In this document: in pieces, positions 62,412 through 64,000 of the stretch | How positions within the stretch are numbered: the first letter of the stretch is position 1 | How the letters are laid out: every line of letters starts with the position of its first letter | Assembly (NCBI GenBank): GCA_964352475.1 | Contig: CAYGSL010000013.1 | Span: forward strand, 26,330-90,329 | DNA from: JAUIET01 sp964352475 | GTDB lineage: Bacteria > Pseudomonadota > Gammaproteobacteria > Pseudomonadales > JAUIET01 | DNA length: 64,000 bases | Direction: 5' to 3' | The notes under the pieces: generated by a model | What the model saw: only the letters and a program-made list of their open reading frames with translations | What the model was told of the DNA's origin: nothing | Database searches by the model: none | Program-made: the position numbers and the translations under genes

Positions 62412-62505
62412 GTTTAAAGACTTGTAGACGCTGGCCAAGCACCTGCCAGCCGGATTACACTACTGTGTACCCTACGCCTTATGTAAAAAGGTCTGAGTAA
62501 ATACA

Positions 62506-64000
62506 ATGCTAAGAAGAACACTTTGCTGTGCAGCGCTGATCGTATCGCTGGTATTACCCCCGGCAATGGCCGAAGAAAGTTACTCACTGGTCATTAATAA
62601 TGGCCGGGTTATCGACCCCGAAACCGGCCTGAACGCAATTCGCCATATTGGTATCAGCGCAGATCAAATTGCGACTGTATCCGAGCAAGCGCTGGTTGGC
62701 AGCAAAGTTATTGATGCGAGCGGCCTGGTAGTATCTCCTGGATTCATCGATCTTCACACGCACTCCCCCACCCCTTTAGGTCAGTACTATCAAGCGTTTG
62801 ATGGTGTGACCACCGCGATGGAACTTGAGGCCGGTTTCTCACCAGTAAAAAACTACGCCGCACAAATTAGCGCTGAGCCGATGATCAATTATGGCGCCTC
62901 CGCTGGCTATGTCTCTTTGCGCATAAAGGAGAAAAACGGAGTTGAAATGGCGCTGGGTGCGGATTCTGCCAAGCCGGTTGGCTTCAAGGGCTGGAAGACT
63001 GCATTAATGGTCTGGCTAACAGACCGCGAAACCGCGATGGCGCCATCGTTTATTGAACTTGCCGATGACGATGAGTTAGAAAATCTCAGGCAAGAACTGT
63101 TGCTGGAATTGGATGCCGGTGCACTGGGAATTGGCCTGCCGCTGGATTATTTCAGCAAAGCGATTCAAGAGGCCGAAATGAGAATGATATTTGGTGTTGC
63201 CGCTGAACGCAGTGCGCCGATTTTTGTTCACGTTCGCCGCGGAATCGACGGCGACCCTAGTGGCTTGCGCGAAGTAATTGGTCTGGCAAAAGAATTCGGC
63301 AGCTCGGTACACATATGCCACATTACACATAATGCCGTTAGCAATCTCGATTTGTTTTTAAATGAAATTTCCGCGGCTCGTGAAAACGGTGTGGATATAA
63401 CTACGGAAGTGCTTCCCTACAATGCAGGTTCGGCAATGATCTCTTCCGCGGTTTTCGGCAGAGATTGGCAAACTATTTTCAACATCACCTATTCGGACGT
63501 TGAGTGGGCGGCCACAGGTGAACGTTTTAACAAGGAGATGTGGGAAGAATATCGCCGCGAATATCCTGGCGGTCAGGTAATCCATCATTATCTTCAGGAG
63601 AAGTGGACGCAGCAAGCTGTGCAAACACCTGGCGTGATCATTGTGAGTGATCTTCTGCCAATGGAAACCAAAGACAAACATGTAGCACCTCACAACGGCG
63701 CATTCACAAAAATACTGGGCCGGTATGTACGCGAACAAGGTTTGCTGGACCTACCAACGGCACTGAAAAAAATGACATTACTACCGGCGCAACGATTGGA
63801 AAGTTACGTTCCAGCATTTAAACGCAAAGGCCGTTTACAAGAATCCATGGATGCAGACATAACCATTTTTGATCCGGACACCATACGCGACAATGCCACT
63901 TACAAAGATCCCTATAAGGAAGCCAGCGGCATTAGTTATGTGATTGTTAATGGCGTGCCGATTATTAGCGAAGGGAAGCTTGTTGAAGGGCAGTTTCCCG
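62506..64000 (+). CDS. N-acyl-D-amino-acid deacylase-like amidohydrolase, 3' end cut
   Basis: The gene starts at the ATG at 62506 and runs off the window after 498 codons. A signal peptide (CCAALIVSLVLPPAMA) is followed by an amidohydrolase: SLVINNGRVIDPETGLNA, the metal-binding GFIDLHTHSPTP (about 79-90), VHICHITHNAV (about 268-278) and the late NGVPIISEGKLVEGQ strand. The spacing is that of D-aminoacylases, which release D-amino acids from N-acyl forms. The exact substrate is uncertain. With DUF885 and S9 nearby, it fits periplasmic peptide use. Confidence 0.82.
   Translation, partial: MLRRTLCCAALIVSLVLPPAMAEESYSLVINNGRVIDPETGLNAIRHIGISADQIATVSEQALVGSKVIDASGLVVSPGFIDLHTHSPTPLGQYYQAFDGVTTAMELEAGFSPVKNYAAQISAEPMINYGASAGYVSLRIKEKNGVEMALGADSAKPVGFKGWKTALMVWLTDRETAMAPSFIELADDDELENLRQELLLELDAGALGIGLPLDYFSKAIQEAEMRMIFGVAAERSAPIFVHVRRGIDGDPSGLREVIGLAKEFGSSVHICHITHNAVSNLDLFLNEISAARENGVDITTEVLPYNAGSAMISSAVFGRDWQTIFNITYSDVEWAATGERFNKEMWEEYRREYPGGQVIHHYLQEKWTQQAVQTPGVIIVSDLLPMETKDKHVAPHNGAFTKILGRYVREQGLLDLPTALKKMTLLPAQRLESYVPAFKRKGRLQESMDADITIFDPDTIRDNATYKDPYKEASGISYVIVNGVPIISEGKLVEGQFP

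Noticed and set aside
62433..62453. GCTGGC/GCCAGC hairpin after the DUF3820 gene as a terminator
   Set aside because: The loop is nine bases, the stem is short and no T-tract follows.
1..64000. tRNA, rRNA, CRISPR arrays, prophage genes and complete insertion sequences
   Set aside because: Both strands of every intergenic space were read by eye and none of these was seen; a covariance-model search could still find a small RNA.

Overview
The window looks like a draft contig from an aerobic, probably marine, gammaproteobacterium. The evidence is a 1617-residue NAD-glutamate dehydrogenase, a TonB-dependent receptor, many short-chain dehydrogenases, an E. coli-like GlpT, DUF2959, DUF3820 and DUF5062 proteins, and numerous outer-membrane or periplasmic lipoproteins. 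A Cellvibrionales-type lineage (Halieaceae/Spongiibacteraceae-like) is my inference and is not proven here. No tRNA, rRNA, CRISPR array, prophage or complete insertion sequence was seen. No gene-free stretch exceeds about 300 bases. A 100-N scaffold gap lies at 56759-56858 and is flanked by the same 55 bases on both sides, so it is probably a missed contig overlap.

Layout. 1-10 kb is housekeeping: a SpeE-like methyltransferase fragment, a 3D-domain protein, a DNA glycosylase, a CoA transferase, two small lipoproteins, the large NAD-GDH, a DUF924 protein and an SDR. 10-14 kb is a trehalose unit, with an OtsA-OtsB fusion overlapping a GH15 hydrolase. 14-18 kb holds a fatty acid hydroxylase/sterol desaturase fused to a DUF2147 domain, a seven-TM AraC regulator, a second uracil-DNA glycosylase and a YceI protein. 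18-24 kb holds a KshA-like Rieske oxygenase, a long inverted-repeat element, an APH-like kinase, a phytoene-desaturase-type FAD enzyme, a truncated TauD gene and an SDR. 23.5-31.6 kb holds GlpT with a PHP-domain hydrolase, a TPR-sulfotransferase with a relic of a second sulfotransferase beside it, and a TonB-dependent receptor. 31.8-38.5 kb holds a carboxylesterase and a 1597-residue calcium-repeat/beta-propeller surface protein.

38.5-51.7 kb is rich in oxidative and sulfur enzymes: a TauE/SafE exporter, a Baeyer-Villiger-type monooxygenase, a quinoprotein dehydrogenase with an N-terminal cytochrome c domain, SDRs, a P450, a DDN-like reductase, a MaoC hydratase, a TauD dioxygenase, a sulfatase and a DUF1330-like membrane protein. 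Three similar palindromes lie in front of three of its transcription units, suggesting one shared repressor. With the Rieske oxygenase, CoA transferase and TonB receptor, this looks like machinery for oxidising hydrophobic, possibly sulfated compounds such as steroids or terpenoids; the substrate is inferred. 51.8-64 kb holds a GNAT acetyltransferase, a glyoxalase operon, an MBL hydrolase with a sodium symporter, a VOC protein, and a peptide-use group (DUF885, S9 peptidase, D-aminoacylase-like amidohydrolase).

Gene decay is a theme. A TauD gene is cut after its HxD motif. A Baeyer-Villiger monooxygenase is reduced to its two ends. A sulfotransferase remnant supplies the start codon and likely ribosome-binding site of the PHP hydrolase gene.
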